A stretch of 64,000 nucleotides of DNA from Mesorhizobium_G sp050247155 (GCA_050247155.1 JBFWUS010000022.1:1-64000); one strand, 5' to 3'; positions 33,629 through 44,499 are shown, numbered from the stretch's first letter. A program made the numbers and translations. The notes: generated by a model from the sequence alone, not told the origin.

Positions 33629-36600
33629 ATGAATATCCAGTCGCGCCTTGATATGGGCGTAGGAGTCGAGACGCTCCTGACGCCCGCCGAAGCGCCAATC
33701 CGCTCGAATTTTCTTCCAGAAGAGCGCCTTCGCCAGCTCGGCGAGGCGATGGCCCGCCAGCAACTCGACAGCTATTTCGGCCTGACCGGCTTTGATTTTC
33801 ATGCGCGCGTGCGAGACGACGCGGCAAAGATCCTTGATGTCTATCGAGCAGTCAACGCGGCCCAGTTGAAGGGCGATGCGATCACGCCGGCCGCCCAATG
33901 GCTGCTCGACAACCACTATCTGGTCGAAGAATCGATCTTTCAGGTCAAGCGCGACCTGCCGCGGCGCTTCTACAAGGAGCTGCCGACAATGGAGATTGCG
34001 CAGGGCGTGCGGGTTCCGCGCGTGCTGGCAATAGCCTGGGTCTATGTCGCCCATAGCGACAGCACGGTGTCCAGCCAAAGCCTCAAGGCGATCGTTGACG
34101 GCTTCCAGTCGGTCCAGCCGATGCTCATCGGTGAGCTTTGGGCGCTGCCGTCAATGCTTCGTTTCGTGCTGGTCGAGAATCTGCGCCGCATTGCCGTGCG
34201 TGTCCGCCGGGCGCACCAGATGCGCCAGCTCGCCAACGATCTGGCCGACAAAGTGCTCGCCGCCAAGGACGGCGACGGACGCGCCGACATGCTGGCGGGT
34301 TTTGCCGCCCACGCACAAGACATGACCTTTGCCACGCAGATGCTTTATCGCCTGCGCGACGGTTCACAGAACGCCGGCAAGGCGCTGATCTGGTTGGAAG
34401 GCGAGCTGGAAAAGCGCGGCTCCGACGCGGAAGAGATCATCGTCGGCGAACACCGCAACCTTTCGAGCGGCAATGTCACGATGGGCAACATCGTGCGCGG
34501 TCTCCGGCTGGTCAATGACGTCGACTGGACGGTCTGGTTCGAGACCGTCAGCCGCATCGACGAGCTGTTGCGCGAAAAGACGGACTTTGCCCAACTCGAC
34601 TTCCATTCGCGCGACCAGTATCGGGCGGCGATCGAAGAGCTGGCCAGGTATTCGCAAAAATCGGAATACGAGGTCACGGCAAAAGCCATCGACCTTTCCT
34701 TGAGAGCGGCCGAAGCGAAAGATGCCGATCCGCACACGGATGTCGGCTTTTTCCTGATCGACAAGCGGCGCGAGGAACTGGAAGCTGCGATCGACTACAA
34801 GTCGACTTTCGGCACGCGGTTCACGCGCATGTTCCAGCGGTTGGGCTGGATCGGCATCATGCTGCCGGTGCTGGCGCTGACCATGCTTCTGCTTGGTATG
34901 ACCACCGCCGCCCTGCAAAGCGCGGGGGTGCCAACCGCCTCGATTGTTATCTTGATCGTCCTCCTGGCCGTACCAGCGGGCGAGGGCGCTTTATCCTTCT
35001 TCAACACCGTGGTGCTGCAATTGCTGAAGCCGACGCGGCGCGTCGGCTACGAATATAAGAACGGCGTGCCCGTCGACGCCCGGACCCTGGTTGTCGTCCC
35101 GACATTGATCGGCTCACGCGACGATGTGGAAGAATTGGTCCGCAATATCGAGGTGCATTACCTCTCCAACATGAACGGCGACCTGCACTTTGCCTTGCTG
35201 TCGGACTGGCGCGACAGCCAGCAGGAGCAGACGAAGGCGGATCTGGAATTGCTCGCGTTCGCGCGTGAGGAGATCAACCGGCTGAATGCGCGCCACAATA
35301 GCGACGGCGTGGATCGCTTCCACCTCCTGCATCGCAAGCGCCTCTATAACGAGGCGCAGGGCTGCTGGATGGGCTGGGAACGCAAGCGCGGCAAGCTGCA
35401 TGAGCTGAATCTGCTCTTGCGCGGCGATGGCGACACCACCTTCCTGCCGCCGGACCGCCCGCTGCCTCAAAATGTCGTGCACGTGATGACGTTGGACGCC
35501 GACACCAAGGTGACGCGCGACGCCATCACCAAGCTCGTCGGCAAGCTGATGCACCCACTCAACAGGCCTGAGATCGACGCGGCAAGGCGCACGGTTGATG
35601 CCGGCTATTCGATCCTGCAGCCGCGCGTCACGCCATCGCTAACCACCGGCGACGATGCTTCGTTCTTCCAGCGTGCATCCTCGTCCAATCGCGGCCTCGA
35701 CCCTTACGTCTTCGCCGTGTCTGATGTTTATCAGGATCTGTTCGGCGAAGGCACCTTCACCGGCAAAGGCCTCTACCATGTCGACGCCATGGAAGCCGCG
35801 CTGGCCGGTAAATTGCAGGACAACACCGTCCTCAGTCACGACCTGCTTGAAGGCTCGATCGCGCATTGCGCGCTGGTGACCGACGTCGAAGTGGTGGAAG
35901 ACTACCCGACCCGCTATTCGGTCGACGCGTCGCGGCATCATCGTTGGGCGCGCGGCGACTGGCAGCTTCTGCCGATGATTTTCGATCCAAAACTCGCCAT
36001 TCCCGGCCTCGGCCGTTGGAAGATGATCGACAATCTGCGCCGTTCGCTGACCCCGATCTTCTGGGTGCTGGCGGCCATTGCCGGCTGGACCCTGCTGCCG
36101 GCGACGCTTGCGGCGCAATGGGTGGCGCTGCTGATCCTCAGCCAGTTCATGGCGCCGACCTATGACATCGTGAATGCGCTTTGGCCAAAGAGCCGCGAAG
36201 TCACCTTCCGCGGCCACATGACGGCCCTGGCGCGCGATGTGGTCTATGGCTCCGCCTCGGTGGCCCTGAAGACCGTGCTTATTGCGCACCAGGCGTGGCT
36301 GATGGGCGATGCGATCATCCGCACGCTCTATCGGCTGCTAGTCAGTCGCAAGAACCTGCTCGAATGGCGCACCGCCTCGCAGACCGAAAAAAGCGGCGGC
36401 AACGATCTGGCCTCTTATTATAGGTCGATGCGCGGCGCGATCATCATCGCTGTCGTCGGCCTCGCCATTCCGTTACTGGCGCAGTCGACGGGCTCGCTGG
36501 TCGCGCTCATCTTCGCGCTTTTCTGGGTCGGTTCTCCGGCTTTCGCCTATCTGGTCAGTCGTTCGGCCGAGACGGAGGATCATCTCCAGATCTCAGACGC

Positions 36601-39600
36601 CGATCGGGTCAAGCTCCGCACCATCGCGCGCCGCACCTGGCACTATTTCGAGACCTTTGTCACCCCGGAGCAAAGCTTCCTGCCGCCGGACAATTTCCAG
36701 GAAGTGCCGCGCCCGGTCGTCGCCAACCGCACGTCGCCGACCAATATCGGCGTCTATCTTTTGTCGATCGTCTCGGCGCGGGATTTCGGCTGGATCAGCA
36801 TGGCCGACGCGGTCGAACGTATGGAGGCCACACTCTCGACCATCGAACGCATGGAGCGGTCGCGTGGACACCTCTACAACTGGTATGACACCAAGACGCT
36901 GCTGCCGCTGCATCCGCTCTACATCTCGGCGGTCGACAGTGGCAATCTCTCCGGCCACCTGATCGCCATCGCGGCTGCCTGCAACGAATGGGCCGAGGCG
37001 CCGTCGGTCTATCTGCAAGGCGATTTCGACGGCCTGCTCGACGTGGTCGGCATTCTGGAGGAAAGCCTGCGCGTCGTGCCGGACGACCGCCGCCAGATGC
37101 GCCCGCTACGGCAGAGGCTGAGCGACCGCATCGAAGGCATGCGTCGGGCGGTCGAGACGGTGAAGAGCGAGCCCGAAATGGCCTCGATTCGCACCATCAA
37201 TCTCGCCGTGCTGGGTGGCGAAATCAGGAAGCTCGCCGACTTGATCCACCATGAGGTGGGCAGCGCGCAGACGGAACAACTGGCCGAATGGGCGACGGCC
37301 CTCCACAAGACGGCCGAAGCGCACGTCGCGGATTCACACAGCGACAAGGGTCGCGTCGATGAACTGCGTGCGCGTCTGCAAGCGATCGCAGTGCGCTCGC
37401 GCAAATTCGCGCTGGAGATGGATTTCTCCTTCCTGCTCAACAAGGACCGCAAGCTCTTGTCGATCGGCTACCGCGTCGAGGCGCACCAGCTCGATGATAG
37501 CTGCTATGATTTGCTGGCGTCCGAATGCCGGCTGACCAGCCTGCTGGCCATCGCCAAGGGCGACATCCCGACCGACCACTGGTTCCGGCTTGGCCGGCCG
37601 ATCGTCGAGATCGGCTTTTCAGGCGCTTTGATGTCGTGGTCCGGCTCGATGTTCGAATATCTGATGCCGCCCTTGGTGATGAAGGAGCCGCAAGGCGGCA
37701 TCCTCAACCAGACCAACCGGATGATCATCCGCCGCCAGATCCAGTACGGCAACTCGAAGAACGTGCCGTGGGGCATCTCGGAAGCGGCTTACAACGCCCG
37801 CGACCACGAAATGACCTACCAGTACACCAATTTCGGCGTGCCGGGCCTCGGCTTGAAGCGCGGCCTGGCGCAGAACACCGTGATCGCGCCCTATGCGACC
37901 ATTCTCGCGTCGCAATATATGCCGCGCGAAGCTGTCGAAAATCTCGACCGGCTGACCTCGATCGGTGCGCTCGGCCGCTACGGTTTTTATGACGCCGTCG
38001 ACTTCACGCCGGCGCGTGTCCCGGAAGGCCAGGCCTGTGCGGTCGTCTACAATTACATGGCCCACCATTCCGGCATGGCGATCGTGGCAATAGCCGACGC
38101 CATTTTCGAAGGCCGGATGCGCGACCGCTTCCACAGCGATCCGGTCATCGAGGCTGCCGAGCTGTTGCTGCAGGAGAAGGCGCCGCGCGACATCCCGATC
38201 TCGACGGTGCGCACCGAGGCGGCCGACCGCGCCAAAGTGGAATCCGAGCCGCAAAGCCCCGACGCCCGGCTGGTGCTGAACCCACTTCGTTCGCTGCGTT
38301 CGACGGCGTTGATGTCGAACGGCAGCTATTCCGTGATGGTGACGGCAACCGGTTCGGGACTCAGCAAATGGGGCGAACTGGCCGTCACGCGCTGGCAGCC
38401 GGACCCGACCGAAGACCGCATGGGCTCCTATCTGTTCCTGCGTGACGTTTCGACGGGCGACTGGTGGTCGGCCACCGCTGAGCCGAAGACCGCGCCCGGC
38501 GAACTGGTGCAAACCCATTTCAACGACGACAAGGCGACCTTCACCAAGGTTGTCGGCACGCTGCGCAGCGAAGTCGAGTGCATCGTCATTTCAGAAGGCA
38601 ATGGTGAAGGCCGGCGCATCACGTTGATCAACGAGGGCGACACCGACCGCCATATCGAGGTGACGTCCTTTGCCGAACTCGTGCTGTCGCATCCCGACAA
38701 TGACAACGCCCATCCGGCCTTCTCAAAGATGTTTGTCGAGACGGAGATTGCGCCGGACAACAGCGCGATCTTCGCGCATCGCCGCAAGCGGACCGAAGGC
38801 GAGCCGGACATCGCCGTTGCGCATTTCATCACCGACCCCGCCGGCCCGACGCGTGATCGGGAAGCGGAGACGGACCGCCGTGCCTTCCTGGGGCGTGGCC
38901 GTTCGATCGTCAACGCTGCTGCGTTCGACCACGGGGCTCGTCTCTCGGCCAGCCAGGGTTTTGTGCTCGATCCGATCATGTCGTTGCGCCGCCGCGTCCG
39001 CGTGCCGGCCAACAAGAAGGTCGCGCTGACCTTCTGGACCGTCGTCGCCAAGGAACGTTCCGAACTCGAAGCGGCTATCGCCCATCTCGACCATCCGGAG
39101 AGCTTTTCGCGCCAGTCGACGCTGTCGTGGACGCGCTCGCAGGTGCAGACGCGGCATTTCGGTTTGAGCCTGTCCGATGCGGCGAATGTCCAGCGGCTGG
39201 CGGCTTACCTGATCTATCCGAACCATCATCTGCGTTCGTCGCCCGAGGCTATCGCTCAGGGTCTCGGCCGGCAGTCAGCGCTCTGGCCGATGGCCATCTC
39301 CGGCGATTTCCCGATCTTTGCCGTCCGCATCGCCGATCAGGCCGATCTCGAAATCGTCGCGCAGGCGCTGCGGTATCAGGAGTATATGCGCTCGCGCGGG
39401 CTGGTCGCCGACTTCGTCGTCGTCAACGAGCAGGCGGCGTCCTATGTTGCCGACCTACAGAACGCCATTGAGAATTTGTGCGAAAACAGCCGCCTGCGCG
39501 GTCGTGAGTTCGGGCCACGTCAGCACATCTTTGCCGTCCGCCGCGACCTGATGGACGAGAGCTCCTATCGCACTTTGCTGGCGGTTGCCCGCGTCGTGGT

Positions 39601-42163
39601 CCACACGCGCAACGGTACGATCTTCGATCAGATCGAACGGGCCGAGACGGCTGCGGTTCAGGAGCAGGAAGTCAAGGTTATCGCTCCGGCTGACGCCACG
39701 GACGATCTGGCCAAGGCCACCTCCAACCCGAAGCCGCCGGCCAGCCGGCCGTTCGACGGCAAGGATTTGACCTATTGGAACGGCATTGGCGGCTTCGACC
39801 GAGACGGCCGCGACTACGTCGTTCACCTGACCGGCGATCTGGTGACGCCGCAGCCCTGGGTCAACGTCATCGCCAACGGCTCGTTCGGCTTCCACACCTC
39901 GGCCGAAGGCGCGTCCTTTAGCTGGAGCCGCAACAGCCGCGACTTCCAGTTGACGCCGTGGTCGAACGACGCCGTGTCCAACCGCCCCGGCGAGGCCATC
40001 TATATCCACGACCTCAACAGCGGCGCGGCCTTCGCGCCGTATGCAGCGGTGCTGCGTGACCCTTCGATGCACTATGTTGCGCGGCATGGTCAGGGCGTCA
40101 GCACGTTCACGACGTCGCGCGGCGGCTTGTCGATCGAGTTAGCCCAGATCGTCGACCCTGCCGACCCGGTAAAAGTCATGCGCCTCAAGCTGGTCAATGC
40201 CGGCAAGGCGGCGGCAAAACTGCGCGTCTATGGCTATACGGAATGGGTGCTCGGCACCAACCGCGGCAAGTCCGCGCCGACCTTCGTGCCTTCGGTCGAT
40301 GCCAAGAACGGCGCCGTGCTGGTCGCCAATCCCTACAGCCTGAATTTTGGCGATCGTATCGCCTTCATCGCATCGGACGGCAAGCCGCAATCAGTGACCA
40401 CCGACCGCGCCGAGTTCATCGGTAATGGCTCCGCCGAATTCCCGCGCGCCGTTGTCGACGGTGCACAACTCGGCGGCACAGTTGAAGCAGGTCGCGACGT
40501 CTGCTCGGCGATAGCCCGCGATGTCGAGGTGCCGGCCGGTGGCGAAGCGACCATGATCTGGCTGCTCGGTGACGCCGGCTCGGCCGACGAGGTTGCGGCG
40601 CTGGTTCAAAAGCACGCGGCGCGCGACTTCGACGAGCGCTTGGCCGAAAACGAGAAAAACTGGCGCGGCTTCCTCGACACGATCCAGGTCGATACGCCGG
40701 ACGACGCCTTCGACGCCATGGTCAACCACTGGCTGCCCTATCAGAGCGTTTCCTGCCGCATCCGGGCGCGCTCGGCCTTTTATCAGGCCAGCGGTGCGTT
40801 CGGCTTCCGCGATCAGTTGCAGGACACACTGGCATTGCTGATGCACGATCCGTCATTGGCCCGCGAGCAGATCCTCAATGCCGCCCGGCGCCAGTTTCCG
40901 GAAGGCGATGTGCAGCACTGGTGGCTGCCGCGCACCGGGGCAGGGGTGCGCACGCTGATCTCCGACGATGTCGCCTGGTTGGGCTATGCGGTGTCGCACT
41001 ATCTGGCGGTGACCGGCGATGCTTCGCTGCTCTCGGAAAAAGTGCCTTTCATCGAAGGCGAACCGCTTCAGCCGGGACAGCACGACGCCTTCTACACGCC
41101 GGAAATCTCGAAGACGACCGGCTCCGTCTACGAACATGCCGCCCGCGCGCTCGACCTTGCCGTCAAGCGCACCAGCCCGCAGGGCCTCCCGCTGATCCTG
41201 GGCGGCGACTGGAACGACGGCATGAACAAGGTCGGCATCGAAGGCAGAGGCGAAAGTGTTTGGCTCGGCTGGCTGGTGCTCAAAGCCATCGAAGGCATGG
41301 CGCCGATTGCCCATGAGCAGGGCGAGAAAGCGCGCGCCGACCGTTGGCTGAAGCATGCGGAAGTCGTGAAACGGGCGCTCGAAACCGTGGGCTGGGATGG
41401 CGAATGGTATCGCCGCGGTTCCTTCGACGATGGCTCGCCGCTCGGCTCAAAGTACTCCGACGAATGCAAGATCGACTCGATCGCCCAGTCCTGGAGTGTG
41501 CTGTCGGGGCAGGGCGACGAGACGCGCTCGCGCACCGCAATGGCTTCGGTTGCCGGTCGCCTCGTCGACGAAAAGCTGAAGATCATCAGGCTCTTCACGC
41601 CACCTTTCAACAAGACAAGCCACGATCCCGGCTACATCAAGAGCTACCCGCCGGGCGTGCGCGAGAATGGTGGCCAGTACACCCATGCCGCGACCTGGGT
41701 TGTCGCGGCCTTCGCTGAACTGGGACTCGCCGACGAGGCCTACAAATGCTTCTCGCTGATCAATCCGGTCCAACACGCTTTGGATCGCGATGCCGCCGAG
41801 CAATATCGGGTCGAGCCTTATGTCGTCGCGGCAGACATCTATGGCGAGGGAGAGAAGGGCGGCCGTGGCGGCTGGACCTGGTACACCGGCTCGGCCGGGT
41901 GGCTGTATCGCGCCGCGGTCGAGTTCATCCTCGGCATCCGCCGCCAGGGCGACCGCATCGTCGTGAAGCCGGCTCTGCCAAGCCATTGGGACGGCTTCAC
42001 GGCAAACCTCGCGATCGACGGGACAAAATATCGCATCCGGGTCGAACGATCCGCCGCGGCGAAGGCGCTCAAAGTGTCGAAGGCCGGCAAAGCCCAGAAA
42101 GGCGAGGGGTTTGAGCTGGGCGGGAAAGGCGAAATCGACGTGCTGGTGCAGGTCCCCGAATGA
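33629..42163 (+). CDS. ndvB: Cyclic beta-1,2-glucan synthase
   Basis: A very large inner-membrane enzyme (2844 residues) that starts, elongates and cyclises beta-1,2-glucan from UDP-glucose. The cyclic glucans act in osmotic adaptation and in plant or animal host interaction. Membrane segments lie at about residues 407-465, 808-840 and 936-975. The GT84 glycosyltransferase core includes VMTLDADTKVTRD near residue 620. The C-terminal third is a GH94 phosphorylase-like module that controls ring size, with GGDWNDGMNKVGIEGRG near residue 2525. Length and architecture match NdvB/ChvB. The neighbouring ndvA exports the product. Confidence 0.97.
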   Translation: MNIQSRLDMGVGVETLLTPAEAPIRSNFLPEERLRQLGEAMARQQLDSYFGLTGFDFHARVRDDAAKILDVYRAVNAAQLKGDAITPAAQWLLDNHYLVEESIFQVKRDLPRRFYKELPTMEIAQGVRVPRVLAIAWVYVAHSDSTVSSQSLKAIVDGFQSVQPMLIGELWALPSMLRFVLVENLRRIAVRVRRAHQMRQLANDLADKVLAAKDGDGRADMLAGFAAHAQDMTFATQMLYRLRDGSQNAGKALIWLEGELEKRGSDAEEIIVGEHRNLSSGNVTMGNIVRGLRLVNDVDWTVWFETVSRIDELLREKTDFAQLDFHSRDQYRAAIEELARYSQKSEYEVTAKAIDLSLRAAEAKDADPHTDVGFFLIDKRREELEAAIDYKSTFGTRFTRMFQRLGWIGIMLPVLALTMLLLGMTTAALQSAGVPTASIVILIVLLAVPAGEGALSFFNTVVLQLLKPTRRVGYEYKNGVPVDARTLVVVPTLIGSRDDVEELVRNIEVHYLSNMNGDLHFALLSDWRDSQQEQTKADLELLAFAREEINRLNARHNSDGVDRFHLLHRKRLYNEAQGCWMGWERKRGKLHELNLLLRGDGDTTFLPPDRPLPQNVVHVMTLDADTKVTRDAITKLVGKLMHPLNRPEIDAARRTVDAGYSILQPRVTPSLTTGDDASFFQRASSSNRGLDPYVFAVSDVYQDLFGEGTFTGKGLYHVDAMEAALAGKLQDNTVLSHDLLEGSIAHCALVTDVEVVEDYPTRYSVDASRHHRWARGDWQLLPMIFDPKLAIPGLGRWKMIDNLRRSLTPIFWVLAAIAGWTLLPATLAAQWVALLILSQFMAPTYDIVNALWPKSREVTFRGHMTALARDVVYGSASVALKTVLIAHQAWLMGDAIIRTLYRLLVSRKNLLEWRTASQTEKSGGNDLASYYRSMRGAIIIAVVGLAIPLLAQSTGSLVALIFALFWVGSPAFAYLVSRSAETEDHLQISDADRVKLRTIARRTWHYFETFVTPEQSFLPPDNFQEVPRPVVANRTSPTNIGVYLLSIVSARDFGWISMADAVERMEATLSTIERMERSRGHLYNWYDTKTLLPLHPLYISAVDSGNLSGHLIAIAAACNEWAEAPSVYLQGDFDGLLDVVGILEESLRVVPDDRRQMRPLRQRLSDRIEGMRRAVETVKSEPEMASIRTINLAVLGGEIRKLADLIHHEVGSAQTEQLAEWATALHKTAEAHVADSHSDKGRVDELRARLQAIAVRSRKFALEMDFSFLLNKDRKLLSIGYRVEAHQLDDSCYDLLASECRLTSLLAIAKGDIPTDHWFRLGRPIVEIGFSGALMSWSGSMFEYLMPPLVMKEPQGGILNQTNRMIIRRQIQYGNSKNVPWGISEAAYNARDHEMTYQYTNFGVPGLGLKRGLAQNTVIAPYATILASQYMPREAVENLDRLTSIGALGRYGFYDAVDFTPARVPEGQACAVVYNYMAHHSGMAIVAIADAIFEGRMRDRFHSDPVIEAAELLLQEKAPRDIPISTVRTEAADRAKVESEPQSPDARLVLNPLRSLRSTALMSNGSYSVMVTATGSGLSKWGELAVTRWQPDPTEDRMGSYLFLRDVSTGDWWSATAEPKTAPGELVQTHFNDDKATFTKVVGTLRSEVECIVISEGNGEGRRITLINEGDTDRHIEVTSFAELVLSHPDNDNAHPAFSKMFVETEIAPDNSAIFAHRRKRTEGEPDIAVAHFITDPAGPTRDREAETDRRAFLGRGRSIVNAAAFDHGARLSASQGFVLDPIMSLRRRVRVPANKKVALTFWTVVAKERSELEAAIAHLDHPESFSRQSTLSWTRSQVQTRHFGLSLSDAANVQRLAAYLIYPNHHLRSSPEAIAQGLGRQSALWPMAISGDFPIFAVRIADQADLEIVAQALRYQEYMRSRGLVADFVVVNEQAASYVADLQNAIENLCENSRLRGREFGPRQHIFAVRRDLMDESSYRTLLAVARVVVHTRNGTIFDQIERAETAAVQEQEVKVIAPADATDDLAKATSNPKPPASRPFDGKDLTYWNGIGGFDRDGRDYVVHLTGDLVTPQPWVNVIANGSFGFHTSAEGASFSWSRNSRDFQLTPWSNDAVSNRPGEAIYIHDLNSGAAFAPYAAVLRDPSMHYVARHGQGVSTFTTSRGGLSIELAQIVDPADPVKVMRLKLVNAGKAAAKLRVYGYTEWVLGTNRGKSAPTFVPSVDAKNGAVLVANPYSLNFGDRIAFIASDGKPQSVTTDRAEFIGNGSAEFPRAVVDGAQLGGTVEAGRDVCSAIARDVEVPAGGEATMIWLLGDAGSADEVAALVQKHAARDFDERLAENEKNWRGFLDTIQVDTPDDAFDAMVNHWLPYQSVSCRIRARSAFYQASGAFGFRDQLQDTLALLMHDPSLAREQILNAARRQFPEGDVQHWWLPRTGAGVRTLISDDVAWLGYAVSHYLAVTGDASLLSEKVPFIEGEPLQPGQHDAFYTPEISKTTGSVYEHAARALDLAVKRTSPQGLPLILGGDWNDGMNKVGIEGRGESVWLGWLVLKAIEGMAPIAHEQGEKARADRWLKHAEVVKRALETVGWDGEWYRRGSFDDGSPLGSKYSDECKIDSIAQSWSVLSGQGDETRSRTAMASVAGRLVDEKLKIIRLFTPPFNKTSHDPGYIKSYPPGVRENGGQYTHAATWVVAAFAELGLADEAYKCFSLINPVQHALDRDAAEQYRVEPYVVAADIYGEGEKGGRGGWTWYTGSAGWLYRAAVEFILGIRRQGDRIVVKPALPSHWDGFTANLAIDGTKYRIRVERSAAAKALKVSKAGKAQKGEGFELGGKGEIDVLVQVPE

Positions 42164-42169
42164 CAAATT

Positions 42170-42199
42170 GTGGCGGCTTTTGGCGGCCGCCACGATTTT
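42170..42199 (+). terminator. Intrinsic terminator between ndvB and ndvA
   Basis: GTGGCGGC (42170-42177) pairs with GCCGCCAC (42186-42193) and is followed by GATTTT. It begins seven bases after the ndvB stop. This suggests that ndvA is not simply a read-through product of ndvB. Confidence 0.65.
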
Positions 42200-42385
42200 G
42201 CCGCAAGCCCGCCTTTCTTCTTTACAAGTCAGCCTGTTAGAGCTGTGTGCGACAAAACGGCCGGCGCAAAATATTTGTTATCCTTCGTGGAACGGATTCA
42301 GGCGGCGACCATTGTAGTGCATCGCAGCATCCGGTATGAGATGCCGCGATTGTGCAGTGCACCATTCCAGGATCGGGGTTGCCAA

Positions 42386-44161
42386 GTGTCCTTGCTGGAA
42401 GTCTATTGGAGAGCCTTGGGCTACCTCGGCGCTGAGAAGAGGAAAGTGCTCCTCATCTGCGCGGCCAACATCGCTCTCGCCGCCATCACCATTGCAGAAC
42501 CCGTCCTGTTTGGCCGCGTCATTGATGCGATCTCGGCCAAGACCGAAGTCGTGCCGACGCTGGCGCTTTGGGCCGGCCTTGGCCTTTTCAACATCATCGC
42601 TTTCGTGCTGGTCGCACGTGGGGCAGACAGGCTCGCGCATGCGCGCCGCGGCGCGGTGTTGTGCGAATCTTTTGAACGCGTGATCGCGATGCCGCTGTCC
42701 TGGCATCAGGAGCGCGGCACCTCCAATGCGCTTCACACGCTGCTGCGCGCCGTCGAAACGCTGTTCGGGCTCTGGCTCGAATTCATGCGCACGCATCTGT
42801 CGACGGCGGTGGCGATGATCCTGCTGGTGCCGACCGCGCTGGCGCTCGATGTTCGCATGTCGGGGGTGTTGCTCGGCCTTGGCATTGCCTATGTGCTTAT
42901 TGGCCGCCTGGTGATGCGCAAGACGAAGGAAGGCCAGGCCAGCGTCGAGCGCAACCACCACAACGTCTTCGCTCACGTAACGGACTCTGTGAACAACGTC
43001 TCCGTTCTGCAGAGCTACAACCGCGTCGGTCACGAAACCGAGGCGCTGCGCAATTATGTGCGCGACCTTTTGAAGGCGCAGTATCCGGTGCTCGATTGGT
43101 GGGCGCTGGCCAGCGCCCTGCATCGCCTCGCCTCCACGGTCTCGATGATGGTCGTGCTTTTGATCGGCGCCTATCTCGTCATGCACGGCGAACTGAAAGT
43201 CGGCAGCGTCATCGCGTTCACCGGCTTCGCGTCGCTGCTGATCGCCCGGCTGGACCAGATTTCGGCCTTCGTGAACCAGATTTTCGAGGCCCGTGTTCGC
43301 CTTGTTGAATTCTACAACATCGAGCAAGCTTCAGCCGAGGCCAAGGAGCCGGACGGCCTGCGCGACCTCGAGAACGTTACTGGCCACATCCGCTTCGAAA
43401 ATGTCGGCTTCGAGTTCCCGAACAGCACGCATGGTGTCGAGAGCCTGTCGTTCAACGTTACGGCCGGCCAGACGATCGCGATCGTCGGCCCGACCGGCGC
43501 CGGCAAGACGACGCTGATCAATCTGCTCCAGCGCGTCCACACGCCGACCGAGGGCCGTATCCTGATCGACGGTATCGATACGCGTCAGGTGACGAAGAAG
43601 TCGCTGCGCCACTCGATCGCGACCGTGTTCCAGGACGCCGGCCTGTTCAACCGTTCGATCGAGGACAACATTCGTATCGGCCGCTCCGACGCGTCGAACG
43701 AAGAAGTGCATGAAGCCGCTTATGCCGCTGCCGCCCAGGATTTCATCCTGTCGAAGAACGACGGCTACGACACCGTTGTCGGCGAGCGCGGCAGCCATCT
43801 TTCGGGCGGCGAGCGCCAGCGCGTCGCGATCGCCCGCGCCGTGCTGAAGAATGCGCCGATCCTGGTGCTCGACGAAGCGACCAGCGCGCTCGACGTCGAG
43901 ACCGAGGCTCGCGTCAAGGATGCTATCGACCTGCTGCGCCAGGATCGCACCACCTTCATCATCGCGCACCGGCTGACGACGGTTCGCGACGCCGACCTGG
44001 TGCTGTTCATGGATCGTGGCCGCATCGTCGAGGCCGGCGGCTTCGACGAACTGGCCCGCCACAACGGCCGCTTCGCGTCCCTTCTGCGCGCCGGCGGCCT
44101 GCTGAACGACGACGACGTCCGCCGCGTCGCTCATCCCGTTCGCGAAGTCGAGGCGGCTTAA
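42386..44161 (+). CDS. ndvA: Cyclic beta-1,2-glucan ABC exporter (ATPase-permease)
   Basis: A 591-residue half-transporter that moves cyclic beta-1,2-glucan to the periplasm. The N-terminal part (about 1-320) has six membrane helices. The C-terminal ABC domain has Walker A GPTGAGKTT (near residue 370), signature LSGGERQRVAIARA, and Walker B ILVLDEATSALD. The start is taken as a GTG at 42386, giving MSLLEVYWRALGY and a length equal to known NdvA proteins; an in-frame ATG at 42341 is an alternative. The stop codon shares TTAA with the convergent HTH gene. Confidence 0.95.
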   Translation: MSLLEVYWRALGYLGAEKRKVLLICAANIALAAITIAEPVLFGRVIDAISAKTEVVPTLALWAGLGLFNIIAFVLVARGADRLAHARRGAVLCESFERVIAMPLSWHQERGTSNALHTLLRAVETLFGLWLEFMRTHLSTAVAMILLVPTALALDVRMSGVLLGLGIAYVLIGRLVMRKTKEGQASVERNHHNVFAHVTDSVNNVSVLQSYNRVGHETEALRNYVRDLLKAQYPVLDWWALASALHRLASTVSMMVVLLIGAYLVMHGELKVGSVIAFTGFASLLIARLDQISAFVNQIFEARVRLVEFYNIEQASAEAKEPDGLRDLENVTGHIRFENVGFEFPNSTHGVESLSFNVTAGQTIAIVGPTGAGKTTLINLLQRVHTPTEGRILIDGIDTRQVTKKSLRHSIATVFQDAGLFNRSIEDNIRIGRSDASNEEVHEAAYAAAAQDFILSKNDGYDTVVGERGSHLSGGERQRVAIARAVLKNAPILVLDEATSALDVETEARVKDAIDLLRQDRTTFIIAHRLTTVRDADLVLFMDRGRIVEAGGFDELARHNGRFASLLRAGGLLNDDDVRRVAHPVREVEAA

Positions 44162-44499
44162 GCCGCTTCGATCTCGGCCTGTAGCGCTTTCATATGGCTC
44201 TCGGCGGCAGTGGTCGCCGCCCGTTCGATGGCGCGATAGCGGCTGATCACGGCCAATCCCAGCGGTGTCAGTTGCGCGCCACCGCCATGCTTGCCGCCGG
44301 TCTGCGCGGCGATCACCGGCTTGCCGAACAGTGCATTCATTTCCTCGATCAGGTCCCAGGCGTGCTTGTAGGACATCTCCATGCCGCGCGCGGCAGCCGA
44401 GATCGACCCGAACGCCGCGACCTGCTCCAGAAGCTCGATCTTGCCGGGGCCGATACGGCCTTCTGGGTCGAGATTGATGCGCAGGCTGAGTGACGGCAT
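44158..44499 (-). CDS. ModE-type HTH protein lacking the molybdate-binding domain
   Basis: A 113-residue winged-helix protein of the ModE N-terminal type (PGKIELLEQVAAFGSISAAARGMEMSYKHAWDLIEEMN, then GGKHGGGAQLTPLG). Full ModE proteins carry a further molybdate-binding TOBE/Mop part; this one ends after the DNA-binding domain and a short helix. It abuts modC (TGA followed at once by ATG) and so belongs to the mod operon. It may sense through another protein, or act as a molybdate-independent repressor; this is inference. Confidence 0.88.
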   Translation of the reverse strand: MPSLSLRINLDPEGRIGPGKIELLEQVAAFGSISAAARGMEMSYKHAWDLIEEMNALFGKPVIAAQTGGKHGGGAQLTPLGLAVISRYRAIERAATTAAESHMKALQAEIEAA

